Assembly (NCBI GenBank): GCA_027078415.1
Contig: JALWYX010000068.1
Location: forward strand, 1 to 37,036
Length of the DNA stretch: 37,036 nucleotides
Direction of reading: 5' to 3'
Source: Thermoanaerobaculia bacterium
GTDB taxonomy: Bacteria; Acidobacteriota; Thermoanaerobaculia; JALWYX01
Shown one piece after another: positions 15,489 to 27,166 of this stretch (position 1 is the stretch's first letter; the number at the start of each line of letters is the position of its first letter). The position numbers and the translations under genes are program-made. The notes beneath the pieces were generated by a model. The model saw only the letters and a list, made by a program, of their open reading frames with translations. It searched no databases and was not told the DNA's origin.

Positions 15489-16729
15489 AAATTGCTCTAG
15501 AAGTCAGGAAAGTTTCCAAAGAGTATTTCTACTCGCATGCACGTCTGAAGGCAGGTAATTTGAAAAACCTTTTGTTGGGCAGATATAGAGATTGCAATGC
15601 AAGAAAAGAGGTGTTAAAAAAAATATCTTTTGACCTTGAATGGGGAAGCAGCATAGGTATTATAGGAAACAACGGTTCTGGTAAATCCACTTTACTTAAA
15701 ATCGTTGGAGGAATTCTATCTCCTACAGATGGTTACGTGCGTTCTTATGGAAAAGTGGTAACTCTAGTAGATCTTGGCACAGGCTTTCATCCTGAAGTTT
15801 CTGGAAGAGAAAATATATTGATAGCAAGTGCTATTCTTGGACTTAAAAGGCGAGAAGTAGAAAATAAAATGGAGGATATTGTAAAGTTTGCTGAATTAGA
15901 TGATTTTATAGATCTCCCAGTTAAATATTATTCTGCTGGAATGTATTTAAGACTCGGTTTTGCTATAGCGGTGTTTTCTTCCCCTGATATCCTGCTGGTG
16001 GATGAAGTCTTAGCTGTAGGTGATGAATATTTTCAGCAGAAATGTATAGAACATTTAGAACGTTTTATATATGAAGGCAAGTCGTTATTATTTGTAAGCC
16101 ACTCTCTCGATCTTGTAGAGAGATTAGCGGATAAAGTGTTGTGGCTTGATAGTGGAGAAATAAAGATGTTTGGAGAGCCACGAAAAGTGATAGATAGTTA
16201 TAGATCTTCTGCACATTGTAGATATGCAAAAGTCGAAAATAGAAAAGCAACCGCTACTCCAAATGAACAACTTAGATGGGGAAATAGAAAAGCAGAGATT
16301 GTTTCGATAAAACTGTTCTCGGAAGGAAAGGAAAGTTATACCCTGCTGGTTCCTACAGATGCAAAAGTAGTAGCTAAAGTAAGAAGTAATGAAAAATTGG
16401 TAGATTTTGTTTTCGGTATAGCTATCCGCAACTCTAAAGGGATAGAGGTATGGGGAAGTAATACTCATCTGCTCTCCTTTAGACCGTTGAAATTTACAGG
16501 AGAAGGTGAAGTAGAGATTACATTGAAAGATTTAAGACTTGTGGAAGGTAGATATTTTGTAGATTTCGCAATACATTCAAAAAACGGTGTTGCTTACGAT
16601 TATTGGAAGGAAGCTGTTACTTTCGGGGTTGTAAATAAAGAAAGAGCAGTAGGAGTTTATGTACCTAAAAACAGCTGGAGGTTTGAAGGCGGGATAGAAT
16701 TTGAAGTGGCTAATAAATCTAGGGGTTAG
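15485..16729 (+). CDS. wzt: Polysaccharide ABC exporter ATPase with C-terminal carbohydrate-binding domain
   Basis: The nucleotide-binding subunit for the Wzm permease. Residues 1-240 form the ABC ATPase with Walker A GNNGSGKST, signature YSAGMYLRLGFA and Walker B ILLVDEVLAVGD followed by the switch histidine in FVSHS. Residues from about 255 to 414 form a separate beta-rich Wzt-C-type domain (AEIVSIKLFSEGKESYTL..., FGIAIRNSKGIEVWGSNT). In characterised systems this domain recognises the cap on the finished polysaccharide before export. That points to an exported O-antigen with a terminal modification rather than a teichoic-acid-type substrate. A 57-base gap separates it from gyrB. Confidence 0.93.
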   Translation: MKIALEVRKVSKEYFYSHARLKAGNLKNLLLGRYRDCNARKEVLKKISFDLEWGSSIGIIGNNGSGKSTLLKIVGGILSPTDGYVRSYGKVVTLVDLGTGFHPEVSGRENILIASAILGLKRREVENKMEDIVKFAELDDFIDLPVKYYSAGMYLRLGFAIAVFSSPDILLVDEVLAVGDEYFQQKCIEHLERFIYEGKSLLFVSHSLDLVERLADKVLWLDSGEIKMFGEPRKVIDSYRSSAHCRYAKVENRKATATPNEQLRWGNRKAEIVSIKLFSEGKESYTLLVPTDAKVVAKVRSNEKLVDFVFGIAIRNSKGIEVWGSNTHLLSFRPLKFTGEGEVEITLKDLRLVEGRYFVDFAIHSKNGVAYDYWKEAVTFGVVNKERAVGVYVPKNSWRFEGGIEFEVANKSRG

Positions 16730-16731
16730 GA

Positions 16732-16737
16732 TATAAT
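16732..16737 (+). promoter_or_regulatory. Possible -10 box of gyrBA
   Basis: A perfect TATAAT lies just after the wzt stop, 50 bases before the gyrB start. No good -35 hexamer is visible at 16-18 bases upstream, so an activated or extended promoter, or chance in AT-rich DNA, are all possible. Confidence 0.3.
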
Positions 16738-16777
16738 TTACTTAAAGGGATTGTTAGATAAAAATCCACATAAATAG

Positions 16778-19171
<2,394 letters not shown>

Positions 19172-19191
19172 GAAAATCTTAGGAGAACATT

Positions 19192-21636
19192 ATGGATAAT
19201 CTAAAGGGTGGAAGGATTTTAACAGTTGATATAGAAGAAGAGCTTAAGCGTAGTTATCTGGACTACGCTATGTCCGTTATAGTAGGTAGAGCTATTCCTG
19301 ATGTTAGGGATGGACTTAAACCTGTTCACAGACGAATCCTCTATGTGATGTGGCGACAGGGAATAAAGCATAATAAACCATTTAAGAAATCAGCAAGGGT
19401 GGTAGGAGAAGTTATGGGTAAATTCCATCCCCACGGCGATTCTGCTATATACGATTCTTTGGTAAGAATGGCGCAAGATTTTTCCCTACGTTACCCATTG
19501 ATAGATGGTCAAGGCAATTTCGGCTCCATAGACGGCGATCCTCCTGCAGCTATGAGATATACAGAAGCTCGATTAACTCCTATAGCAGAAGAGTTGATAG
19601 GGGATGATATAGATAAAGATACAATAGAATGGAGGCCAAATTATGATAATACTGAACTAGAACCTGTTATACTACCAGCATCTTTCCCCAACCTATTGGT
19701 AAACGGTGCTTCGGGTATAGCGGTTGGTATGGCAACTAATATTCCTCCTCATAATTTAAATGAAGTTATAGATGCCGTATTACTATTTATAGAACGTAAA
19801 GGAAAAGTCTCAGTGGAAGACTTGTGCTTAAAGATAGTAGGTCCAGACTTTCCTACCGGGGGAGTAATATTAGGAAGCCAGGAACTCGTTACAGTTTATA
19901 AAGAAGGTAGAGGCACTTTTACAGTAAGAGGAGAGATAATTGAAGAAGAAACAACTAAAGGTAAAAAATTTTTAATCGTCAAATCTCTACCCTACCAAAC
20001 TAACAAAGCTAAACTTATAGAACGCATAGCCCAACTAGTTAGAGAAAAGAAAATAGATGGTATTACAGATATACGAGACGAATCCAGCAGAGAGGGAATT
20101 CGAATAGTAATTGAGCTTCGCCGGAACGTTATACCCTCAGTGGTGATAAACAATCTCTATAGTCTTACTCCTTTAGAGAGTAGGTTTAACGCTACTTTAC
20201 TCGCTATCGATAAAGGCAAACCGGTTGTGCTAAATCTTTATGAAATAATAGATCTGTTTGTCGATCATCGTAAAGAGATAGTAACAAGAAGGTTTCGTTA
20301 TGAACTTGGTAAGGCACGGGAAAGAATCCATATAGTAGAAGGATTACTTACAGCTCTAGATACAATAGATGAGATAATTTCTCTAATAAAATCGAGTGCT
20401 AATGTTAATGTAGCCAAAAATAGAATGATAGATGAGTTTGGTTTTTCTTCTCTCCAGGCTCAAGCTATTCTGGAGATGAGATTGCAAAGACTTACAAATT
20501 TAGAGAGGAATAAACTAGAGACAGAGTTTGCTCAACTAAAAGAGAGAATATATAAACTTGAAAAAGTATTAGCCTCCGAAGATTTGCTCTTAGAAGAGAT
20601 TTCTAAAGAATTAGTTTCGTTAAAAGAGAAATTTGGAGATAAGAGGAGAACAATTATAGAGTTTGAAAGAAAAGAGATCTTGTTTGAGGATCTTGTACCC
20701 GATGAGAAAATGGTTGTTACCTTAACTAGGAAGGGGTATATAAAAAGAACAGCTCTGGCTAAATATAAAATTCAAAAACGTGGGGGAAAAGGGAAAAAAG
20801 GAATAGATACTAGAGAAGGTGATTTCGTAGAATCTCTGTTTTTAGCTTCTAATCATTCCGATCTAATACTTTTTACTAAAAGAGGAAGAGCTTATAATTT
20901 GAAAGTATATAACCTTCCTGAAGGTGAAGTAAGTGGTCGAGGAAGACCTATAATAAATGTTCTTAATTTATCTGAAGATGAAAAGATTGCAGGCATAGTT
21001 GTAGTAGATAGAAAGAGAGTCTCAGAGCACTTGATTTTTGTTACACGTAAAGGTATTGTAAAAAAAGCAAAAGTAGATGATTTTTTCGGTATAAGACGTA
21101 CAGGAATAAAGGCTATCGGTCTAGCAGAAGGGGATACCCTTTTAGGTGTTAAGTACGTTAAAAATGATGACGATATATTGTTGGGTACGCGCAATGGGCA
21201 AGTTATAAGGTTTCCAGCTACCGAAGTTAGAGTGATGGGAAGAGAAGCTAGAGGAGTTAGAGGTATAGCGCTGAGAGAGGACGATGAAGTAGTTACCATG
21301 GAGGTTATAGATGAGGATCCTTTCATACTTGCTATTACTGAATTTGGATGGGCTAAGAAGACGTTGGTCGAAGAATATAAGGGTCAACATAGAGGAGGTA
21401 TAGGTGTTAAAGGTATAAAACTAACCCCTAAAACTGGTGCAGTAGTAGCTTTCAAAGCTGTTAGGGATGAGGACCAAATACTTGCAGTTACAGCTAAGAG
21501 TAAGGTGATAAGAACAGATGTAAAAAGTGTACGGGGCACTAGTAGAGTGACTCAAGGTGTTAGAATAATTAATTTAGATCACGGTGATAAAGTGGTGGCT
21601 ATAGCTAGAGTTAGAAACTCGGTAGAAGAAGAGTAA
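19192..21636 (+). CDS. gyrA: DNA gyrase subunit A
   Basis: The DNA-cleaving subunit of gyrase. In 814 residues it has the quinolone-resistance region [17 protein letters not shown] with S84 and D88 at the usual sensitive positions, the catalytic tyrosine Y123 in AAMRYTEAR, and the C-terminal beta-pinwheel. The GyrA box reads [10 protein letters not shown], a one-residue variant of QRRGGKG. That supports gyrase rather than topoisomerase IV ParC. The Shine-Dalgarno is TAGGAGA. talC starts 13 bases after the stop, so the transcript probably continues. Confidence 0.98.
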   Translation: MDNLKGGRILTVDIEEELKRSYLDYAMSVIVGRAIPDVRDGLKPVHRRILYVMWRQGIKHNKPFKKSARVVGEVMGKFHPHGDSAIYDSLVRMAQDFSLRYPLIDGQGNFGSIDGDPPAAMRYTEARLTPIAEELIGDDIDKDTIEWRPNYDNTELEPVILPASFPNLLVNGASGIAVGMATNIPPHNLNEVIDAVLLFIERKGKVSVEDLCLKIVGPDFPTGGVILGSQELVTVYKEGRGTFTVRGEIIEEETTKGKKFLIVKSLPYQTNKAKLIERIAQLVREKKIDGITDIRDESSREGIRIVIELRRNVIPSVVINNLYSLTPLESRFNATLLAIDKGKPVVLNLYEIIDLFVDHRKEIVTRRFRYELGKARERIHIVEGLLTALDTIDEIISLIKSSANVNVAKNRMIDEFGFSSLQAQAILEMRLQRLTNLERNKLETEFAQLKERIYKLEKVLASEDLLLEEISKELVSLKEKFGDKRRTIIEFERKEILFEDLVPDEKMVVTLTRKGYIKRTALAKYKIQKRGGKGKKGIDTREGDFVESLFLASNHSDLILFTKRGRAYNLKVYNLPEGEVSGRGRPIINVLNLSEDEKIAGIVVVDRKRVSEHLIFVTRKGIVKKAKVDDFFGIRRTGIKAIGLAEGDTLLGVKYVKNDDDILLGTRNGQVIRFPATEVRVMGREARGVRGIALREDDEVVTMEVIDEDPFILAITEFGWAKKTLVEEYKGQHRGGIGVKGIKLTPKTGAVVAFKAVRDEDQILAVTAKSKVIRTDVKSVRGTSRVTQGVRIINLDHGDKVVAIARVRNSVEEE

Positions 21637-21649
21637 GGAGGGGGAGAAA

Positions 21650-22303
21650 ATGAAAATTTTTTTAGATACAGCTTCATTAAAAGAGATAGAGCAAGCTCTT
21701 TATATAGGAATTCTTGACGGTGTTACAACAAATCCTACTCTTATAGCTAAGGAAGGTAAAGAGTACTTACCTACTGTAAAGGAAATAGCATCTATGGTGG
21801 AAGGACCTGTGAGTGCAGAAGTTCTTGCCACTGTAAAAGATGAAATGGTAAAAGAGGCACAACTGCTTGCTAGTGTTGCTCCTAACGTGGTTGTCAAGAT
21901 ACCTTCTACTAAAGAAGGCATGGCCGCTGTTACTGAACTCTCCAGGTTGGGTATAAAAACTAACGTAACTTTGTGTTTTTCTCCTATACAGGCTTTGTTA
22001 GCAGCTAAGGCGGGTGCTAATTATATCTCGCCCTTTTTGGGAAGATTGGATGATATAGGTGAGGTTGGATTAGATCTTGTGGCTAAAATAGTAACTATTT
22101 ACAAAAACTACCATTTTTCAACAGAAATTTTGGCAGCATCCATACGACATCCCTACCACGTTTTAGAAGTTGCTTTAATGGGAGCAGATATATGTACTAT
22201 GCCTTTTAAGACGTATATGCAGCTGTTTAACCATAACTTGACAGATGTGGGATTAAAAAAGTTTATCGATGACTGGGAGAGAACTGGTAAAAAAGCATGG
22301 TAA
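21650..22303 (+). CDS. tal: Small (TalC/MipB-type) transaldolase or fructose-6-phosphate aldolase
   Basis: A class I aldolase of 217 residues, the length of the short transaldolase subfamily. The sequence MKIFLDTASLKEI..., GVTTNPTL, the Schiff-base lysine K83 in VVKIPST, TNVTLCFSPIQALLAAKAGA and PFLGRLDDIG are all family signatures. In this subfamily most members are transaldolases of the non-oxidative pentose phosphate pathway and a few are fructose-6-phosphate aldolases; motif reading alone cannot separate them safely. A strong Shine-Dalgarno (AAGGAGGGGG) precedes it. The last 7 bases overlap the next gene. Confidence 0.93.
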   Translation: MKIFLDTASLKEIEQALYIGILDGVTTNPTLIAKEGKEYLPTVKEIASMVEGPVSAEVLATVKDEMVKEAQLLASVAPNVVVKIPSTKEGMAAVTELSRLGIKTNVTLCFSPIQALLAAKAGANYISPFLGRLDDIGEVGLDLVAKIVTIYKNYHFSTEILAASIRHPYHVLEVALMGADICTMPFKTYMQLFNHNLTDVGLKKFIDDWERTGKKAW

Positions 22304-22851
22304 CAGAAGCTTCAAATACTTCCCTATTACCCTTTCTAATAATATATGCTCTTTTCTTTGCTGTATATTTATATTACGCTAGCGATTTACAAGTAGATCT
22401 TTACTATCTTATAAAAGCTGTACTGTTAGGAATAGGTGGAGGTATTGCTCTTGTAGTTGCAGGGCACTTTTTTATCTACCTTTTTCCTAATCTACGACTA
22501 CTTTTTAGAGAACTAATAAGTATAGTGGGAGGATTGACTGTTACGGGAATAGTAATACTCTCTCTTCTATCAGGTGTGGGCGAAGAGGCACTTTTTAGAG
22601 GTGTTATCCAAGTTAAATTTGGACTCTACACTGCTGCGTTCGTGTTTGCTGTAGCCCACTTGCCTTCTCTTGCTTTAATTGAAATAGATAAATTTACTAA
22701 ATTGATACTTTTTGTATGGACTTTTGCAGCAGGAGTATTTCTTGGATATATGAAAGAATATACAGGGGGTATAGTAGCGCCTGCTATAGCTCATACAATA
22801 AATAATTTATTTTGGTTTGTAATAGCTAAGTTCCATAAAGGCGATTGGTGA
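22297..22851 (+). CDS. CPBP-family intramembrane metalloprotease
   Basis: A 184-residue polytopic membrane protein of the CAAX protease/bacteriocin-processing (Abi) family. The three conserved blocks are present: GEEALFRG (E96, E97, R101), AVAHLP (H121) and APAIAHTINN (H166, N170), which together make the intramembrane metal site. The family includes Rce1-like proteases and bacteriocin immunity proteins; a substrate cannot be named. It overlaps the transaldolase gene by 7 bases, which indicates translational coupling, but no functional link between them is known to me. A dipeptidase gene follows 27 bases later. Confidence 0.88.
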   Translation: MVTEASNTSLLPFLIIYALFFAVYLYYASDLQVDLYYLIKAVLLGIGGGIALVVAGHFFIYLFPNLRLLFRELISIVGGLTVTGIVILSLLSGVGEEALFRGVIQVKFGLYTAAFVFAVAHLPSLALIEIDKFTKLILFVWTFAAGVFLGYMKEYTGGIVAPAIAHTINNLFWFVIAKFHKGDW

Positions 22852-22878
22852 TACACTTATAAAGGAGGGAGGTTATAA

Positions 22879-24258
22879 ATGAGTAGTAAAAAAGTCAGAG
22901 AGTGGATAGATCAAAAGAAAGATAAGATAATTGACGATTTAGTTGAATTTCTAAAAATCCCTTCTGTCTCTACAGATCCAAAATATTCCGGTGATATTAT
23001 GAACGCAGTAAAGTTTTTGTCATCTCATTGTAAAGCTATAGGGTTAGATACAAAAGTTATCGAGTCGGACGATGGTTATCCTCTTGTGTACGCAGAGAAG
23101 ATAGTGGATCCCAACAAGAAAACAATACTTTTTTATGGACATTATGATGTTCAACCACCCGATCCTCTTGATGAATGGGAATCACCTCCTTTTTCCCCTT
23201 CTATTAGGGATGGCAACATTTATGCTAGAGGAGCAACAGATGATAAAGGTCAGCTGTTTATCCATCTGAAGGCCGTGGAATATTTGCTAGAATCTAACGA
23301 TTTACAAACTAACGTGAAATTTATCTTTGAAGGAGAAGAAGAATCTGGCGGCGAAACTATAGAAGCGTTCGTTATTCAAGACCAAGGTAAGCTGTTAGCA
23401 TGTGATGCTGTTTTTATCTCAGATTCTGCTATGTATGCACCTGGATATCCGTCTGTTGTATACGGTTTAAGAGGAATGGTCTATACGGAAATTAGAGTTT
23501 CCGGTCCGTCTAACGATTTACACTCCGGAGTGTTTGGTGGTCCGGTGGTAAATCCAGCTAATGCTTTGGCATTAATTATTGGGAAATTTATAGATGAAGA
23601 ATCGGGTAAAGTCACTATTCCAAATTTTTACGAAGAAGTTAAAGACATAGAAGAATGGGAACGTAAAGAATGGGCACAGCTGCCGTTTGACGAAAAAAAG
23701 TATAAGGAAAGTATAGGTGTTCCAGAGTTAGCTGGAGGAGAGAAGGATTACTCTATTCTAGAACGTATATGGGCTAGACCTACTTGTGATGTAAACGGTA
23801 TTTTTGGTGGCTACCAAGGAGTAGGAGGAAAAACTATAATACCAGCTTGGGCTGGAGCTAAAGTTTCTATGAGACTTGTACCTTGGCAGACTCCTGAGAA
23901 TATCTTCAATTATTTTGAACACTACGTTCGCTATCTTGCTCCTGTTGGTGTAAATGTTGATGTGGAACTACTTTCTGTAGCTAGACCTGTACTTATAAAT
24001 TTAGAAGGAGAGATTTTTAGATTGGCGGAAAATGCAATTGAAGAGGTATGGGGCAGAAAACCTGTGAAAGTTAGAGAAGGAGGTACAATACCAATTGTAT
24101 CAACCTTTTTTGAAACCTTAGGAGTACCTATATTGCTTGTAGGATTTGGTTTGCCAGATGATGGGCTACACTCTCCTAACGAAAAATTTAGCTTGAATCA
24201 ATTGTTCAAAGGCATAGAAACAGTTTCGGAATTTTTAGTTGCTGTGGGTAACCTTTAA
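22879..24258 (+). CDS. Cytosolic M20-family dipeptidase
   Basis: A zinc dipeptidase of 459 residues with no signal sequence. Motifs are FYGHYDVQPPDP (metal-ligand His and Asp), GATDDKGQ (bridging Asp), FEGEEESGGE (catalytic Glu pair), SDSA (metal Asp), a lid/dimerisation domain containing NDLHSGVFGG, and the C-terminal DDGLHSPNEKF histidine. The HYDVQPP form and overall length are those of the carnosinase-like (CNDP) dipeptidase subgroup, probably acting in peptide turnover. A very good Shine-Dalgarno (AAAGGAGGGAGGT) precedes the ATG. The CYTH gene starts 2 bases after the stop. Confidence 0.9.
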   Translation: MSSKKVREWIDQKKDKIIDDLVEFLKIPSVSTDPKYSGDIMNAVKFLSSHCKAIGLDTKVIESDDGYPLVYAEKIVDPNKKTILFYGHYDVQPPDPLDEWESPPFSPSIRDGNIYARGATDDKGQLFIHLKAVEYLLESNDLQTNVKFIFEGEEESGGETIEAFVIQDQGKLLACDAVFISDSAMYAPGYPSVVYGLRGMVYTEIRVSGPSNDLHSGVFGGPVVNPANALALIIGKFIDEESGKVTIPNFYEEVKDIEEWERKEWAQLPFDEKKYKESIGVPELAGGEKDYSILERIWARPTCDVNGIFGGYQGVGGKTIIPAWAGAKVSMRLVPWQTPENIFNYFEHYVRYLAPVGVNVDVELLSVARPVLINLEGEIFRLAENAIEEVWGRKPVKVREGGTIPIVSTFFETLGVPILLVGFGLPDDGLHSPNEKFSLNQLFKGIETVSEFLVAVGNL

Positions 24259-24260
24259 TT

Positions 24261-24824
24261 ATGGTTAGCGGTGAGTACGAAATAGAAAGGGAGTTGAAAT
24301 TCTCAAATGTGGAGCACTCTCTAATAAGAGAAAAACTACGAGAGTTGCAAGCGGAGAAAATGGGAGTGCCCGTTTTGGAAGATAACTATATTTTCGATCA
24401 TAAAGATCAACTTAAAAATATAGGATGTGTACTGAGATTGCGTATAGAAAATAATGGAGGAATTATATCCTTCAAAGGACCTCCTACGTTTAAGGAGGGA
24501 GTAAAGATACGTCAAGAGATAGAAACTAGAGTTGAAAATCCATATAAAATGCGAAAGATACTAGAATTGCTAGGATATAAAGTGATGAGACGATATCAAA
24601 AAATAAGAGAGGTATGGCGTCTTGGAGGAGTTACTATATACCTGGATAGAACTCCCATAGGTAATTTTGTTGAATTTGAAGGTATGGGAAGCGAGAAAGT
24701 TGCACTAAGATGTGGATTGGATCCAGAAAACGCTGAAAAAAAGAGTTATGTAGAGCTTTACGACGAGTACCGTGAACAACATCCAAACGCTCCATTAGAT
24801 ATGATTTTCGAGAATGAAAAGTAG
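24261..24824 (+). CDS. CYTH-domain protein (class IV adenylate cyclase / triphosphatase type)
   Basis: A 187-residue protein made of one CYTH triphosphate tunnel domain. It starts with the signature ExExK in EIERELKF, followed by LRLRIEN (basic strand), SFKGP, RQEIETR, REVWRLGG and TIYLDRTPIGNFVEFEG, with alternating acidic and basic residues facing the tunnel. Members hydrolyse inorganic triphosphate or thiamine triphosphate, or form cyclic AMP; CyaB-like adenylate cyclase and triphosphatase cannot be told apart here. It follows the dipeptidase after 2 bases, with no obvious Shine-Dalgarno. It overlaps the nucleotidyltransferase by 11 bases. Confidence 0.88.
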   Translation: MVSGEYEIERELKFSNVEHSLIREKLRELQAEKMGVPVLEDNYIFDHKDQLKNIGCVLRLRIENNGGIISFKGPPTFKEGVKIRQEIETRVENPYKMRKILELLGYKVMRRYQKIREVWRLGGVTIYLDRTPIGNFVEFEGMGSEKVALRCGLDPENAEKKSYVELYDEYREQHPNAPLDMIFENEK

Positions 24825-25785
24825 TCTTCTCCCTTTTATATTAGCTGCTGGAAAGGGAGAAAGATTACATCCACTGACCTGTTTTGTACCGAAACCGTTG
24901 TTACCTATAGGAGAGCAACCTTTAATCTATCTTACTTTGGCACAACTATCTGGAACTTTTGAAAAAGTAGTTGTAAATGCTTACCATCTAGCAGATATGC
25001 TGATCTCCAGTATCAAACAGTTTGAAAGTCCTATGAAAATCATTGTCTCTAAAGAGAAGTGGTTGCGAGGCACTTTAGGTGCCCTTTTAAATCTAGATTT
25101 GGTTTTCAATTACGATTATTTGATGGTTGTAAATGGAGATTCTCTTGCTAAATGGCCTATAAAAGATCTGCTAGAGTTCCACGAAAAAAACCGTAATGAT
25201 GTAACGTTGCTGGTCTTGAAAAATGCAGATGTATCAGAATATGGAGGAGTACTCGTGGACAAATATAATAGAGTAAAAGGGTTCGTAAAACCAGGAGATG
25301 CTTTTAGAGAGACATTAGTCTTCTCTGGATTGCACGTATTAAGTACTAAAATTTTGCAAGACCTTTCCACTTCTGAAAAGCTGGAGTTTGTTTCAGATTT
25401 ATACGCACATCTGGCAAGTGATAAAAAATATAGATTCTATGTTTTGGCAAGAGACTTTGAATGGTATGATATTGGAACTCCTAAAAGGTATCTAAACGCT
25501 GTTTGTGGATGGTTAAGAAAAAATAATTCACATCTGTACGATCTAAATACTAACAGCTGTTTTATGCCTAACAGTTTGGTAGTAAACTCTATCGTAGAAG
25601 ATTCTGTTATTATGAAAAACGCTAGGGTCAAAGATAGTGTTTTAAAAAGGTGCTTAGTAGCGCCCGGTGCAGAGATCGAATCTTTAACACTTGCAGACAG
25701 TTTTATCGTTGCAAGTCAGTGGAAACAGTGGCTATCCGGAAGTTGTTGGCGAGAAATAAATAACGTTTTTGTAAAACCTATATAA
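24814..25785 (+). CDS. Sugar-1-phosphate nucleotidyltransferase
   Basis: Makes an NDP-sugar from a sugar-1-phosphate and an NTP. The first 235 residues form the catalytic Rossmann-like domain: FILAAGKGERLHPLT...PKPLLPIG (nucleotide loop and signature), VNGDSLAK (metal Asp) and WYDIGTPKRYL. The C-terminal part (about 245-323) has short hexapeptide-like repeats (VNSIVEDSVIMKNARVKDSV), a partial left-handed beta-helix. It resembles mannose-1-phosphate guanylyltransferase and MurU-like enzymes; sugar and nucleotide are undetermined. It could supply precursors for the surface polysaccharide exported by Wzm/Wzt. The short overlap with the CYTH gene suggests one transcript. Confidence 0.87.
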   Translation: MKSSLLPFILAAGKGERLHPLTCFVPKPLLPIGEQPLIYLTLAQLSGTFEKVVVNAYHLADMLISSIKQFESPMKIIVSKEKWLRGTLGALLNLDLVFNYDYLMVVNGDSLAKWPIKDLLEFHEKNRNDVTLLVLKNADVSEYGGVLVDKYNRVKGFVKPGDAFRETLVFSGLHVLSTKILQDLSTSEKLEFVSDLYAHLASDKKYRFYVLARDFEWYDIGTPKRYLNAVCGWLRKNNSHLYDLNTNSCFMPNSLVVNSIVEDSVIMKNARVKDSVLKRCLVAPGAEIESLTLADSFIVASQWKQWLSGSCWREINNVFVKPI

Positions 25786-25827
25786 AGGTATGTTAGCTTA
25801 GTTTGCGTTGGGAAAGAATTACTTTTG

Positions 25828-25856
25828 TTGTACATTTATTTAGTGAACAGTATAAA
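25828..25856 (+). promoter_or_regulatory. Candidate sigma-70-type promoter before tldD
   Basis: TTGTAC (25828-25833), a 17-base spacer and TATAAA (25851-25856) fit a housekeeping promoter and lie in the 70-base gap before tldD. The -10 overlaps the ATG at 25856, so if this promoter is used the start codon must be further downstream. Confidence 0.35.
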
Positions 25857-27166
25857 TGTGGAATACAGACCGTGATTACTTTGTAGAGATGTTGTCAACG
25901 TTAAAAAAAGATAACACTTTGACTAACGAATTGTATTTAGAAAGAATACATAAAACATCTCTGGTCTGGGGTAAATTTTGTGACAATAACGAACAAATTA
26001 TTTACGAAGAGGGTTTTAGTCTTAGAAGATTAGATGTAGATGGCTTATATTTAAAAAGCACAGATTGCATTAATAAACTATTGATAAAAGATACAATTTT
26101 GGATCTTTTTGGATATTCAGGAAAGTTGAAAGTATCTGTACCTGAGATCAGTTTAAAACCTATGATGTATAGTAAAGAGGAAGTAAGGGATTTAAAGGAT
26201 TTTATGGGATGGGTCTATGATCAACTGAGAGAACAAGCGGTATTGGAAATAATTGGAGTTAGGAAATTTTGGGAAGCTATAAATGATATGGGGTATACAG
26301 ATGTTGTGGAGGATAGATGGTATAGCTTATCTGTAAAGTACAAGGATAAACGTTTTGTTTTTTTACTAGCATCTTTGGATGAGATTGTCAGAATCGTTAA
26401 ATTTCTAAAGCTTGTTAATAAAAAGCTTCCTTTGGTAAAAAAGATAGATAGTAATTTTATGAGTAGTATAATATTGGCTCCTCAGGCTGCAGCCGTTTTT
26501 ATTCATGAAGCGGTAGGACACTTTTTAGAAATAGATAGATTTGGGGATAGATTTGATCCTGCAAAATTTATAGGTTATCAGCTAGCACCGCATTTTCTGT
26601 CCGTTTATAATAGCCTTCGCATATCTGCTAGCAACGGTTTTGTAGATCATGAAAACAATCCGGCTTCCACCACTACAGTTTTCTTGGTTAAAAGAGGTAA
26701 AATTTCTGGTTTTGTGTCAGATAAGACCTATGGGCACATATATTCGTGCGAACCTAACTGCGCAAGAAGATCTTCTAGACATTTTTCTCCTATTCCTCGG
26801 GCTGTTCACCTGGGAATAGTGACTGAGAATGGAGAACACCTTTTCTCTCTCTCTCACGTAGATAGTGGAGTATTTTTCCCTTATGCTTATGAAGGTAAAA
26901 TAGATCTTTCTTCAGGCAAGCTTATAGTTAAATTTCCTTTCGGTATTATTGTAGAAAAAGGAGAATTTACAGCTTATACTTATGGAGTAAATATGGTGTT
27001 CGATTCTGTGGTGAAAGCTTTACATTCTATAGTTTCGGTAGGAAACGATCTAGTGCAACTGGGAGTCGGATGGTGTATTAAAGAAGAACAGAGAGTGCCT
27101 GTGTGGGCTAAATGTAGTTCTTTTCTTATAGATGCGGATAAGGCAAAGTGGAAACAGCTACATTAA
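25856..27166 (+). CDS. tldD: TldD-type metallopeptidase subunit
   Basis: The catalytic subunit of the TldD/TldE protease, which in E. coli degrades unfolded peptides and matures microcin B17. The 436-residue protein carries the zinc motif HEAVGH (in FIHEAVGHFLEID), the conserved CARRSSRHFSPIPR block and a C-terminal GVGWCIKEEQRVPV segment whose cysteine matches the family metal ligand. It is shorter than E. coli TldD and the N-terminal domain is diverged. The ATG at 25856 has no Shine-Dalgarno. The next ATG at 25889 also fits the family N-terminus and would be compatible with the candidate promoter. Its end overlaps tldE by 19 bases. The partner encoded next completes the heterodimer. Confidence 0.88.
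   Translation: MWNTDRDYFVEMLSTLKKDNTLTNELYLERIHKTSLVWGKFCDNNEQIIYEEGFSLRRLDVDGLYLKSTDCINKLLIKDTILDLFGYSGKLKVSVPEISLKPMMYSKEEVRDLKDFMGWVYDQLREQAVLEIIGVRKFWEAINDMGYTDVVEDRWYSLSVKYKDKRFVFLLASLDEIVRIVKFLKLVNKKLPLVKKIDSNFMSSIILAPQAAAVFIHEAVGHFLEIDRFGDRFDPAKFIGYQLAPHFLSVYNSLRISASNGFVDHENNPASTTTVFLVKRGKISGFVSDKTYGHIYSCEPNCARRSSRHFSPIPRAVHLGIVTENGEHLFSLSHVDSGVFFPYAYEGKIDLSSGKLIVKFPFGIIVEKGEFTAYTYGVNMVFDSVVKALHSIVSVGNDLVQLGVGWCIKEEQRVPVWAKCSSFLIDADKAKWKQLH

Noticed and set aside
20892-21326. 144-codon minus-strand open frame inside gyrA
   Set aside because: Ser/Thr/Leu-rich low-complexity product antisense to a well-supported gyrase gene; no start context or homology seen.
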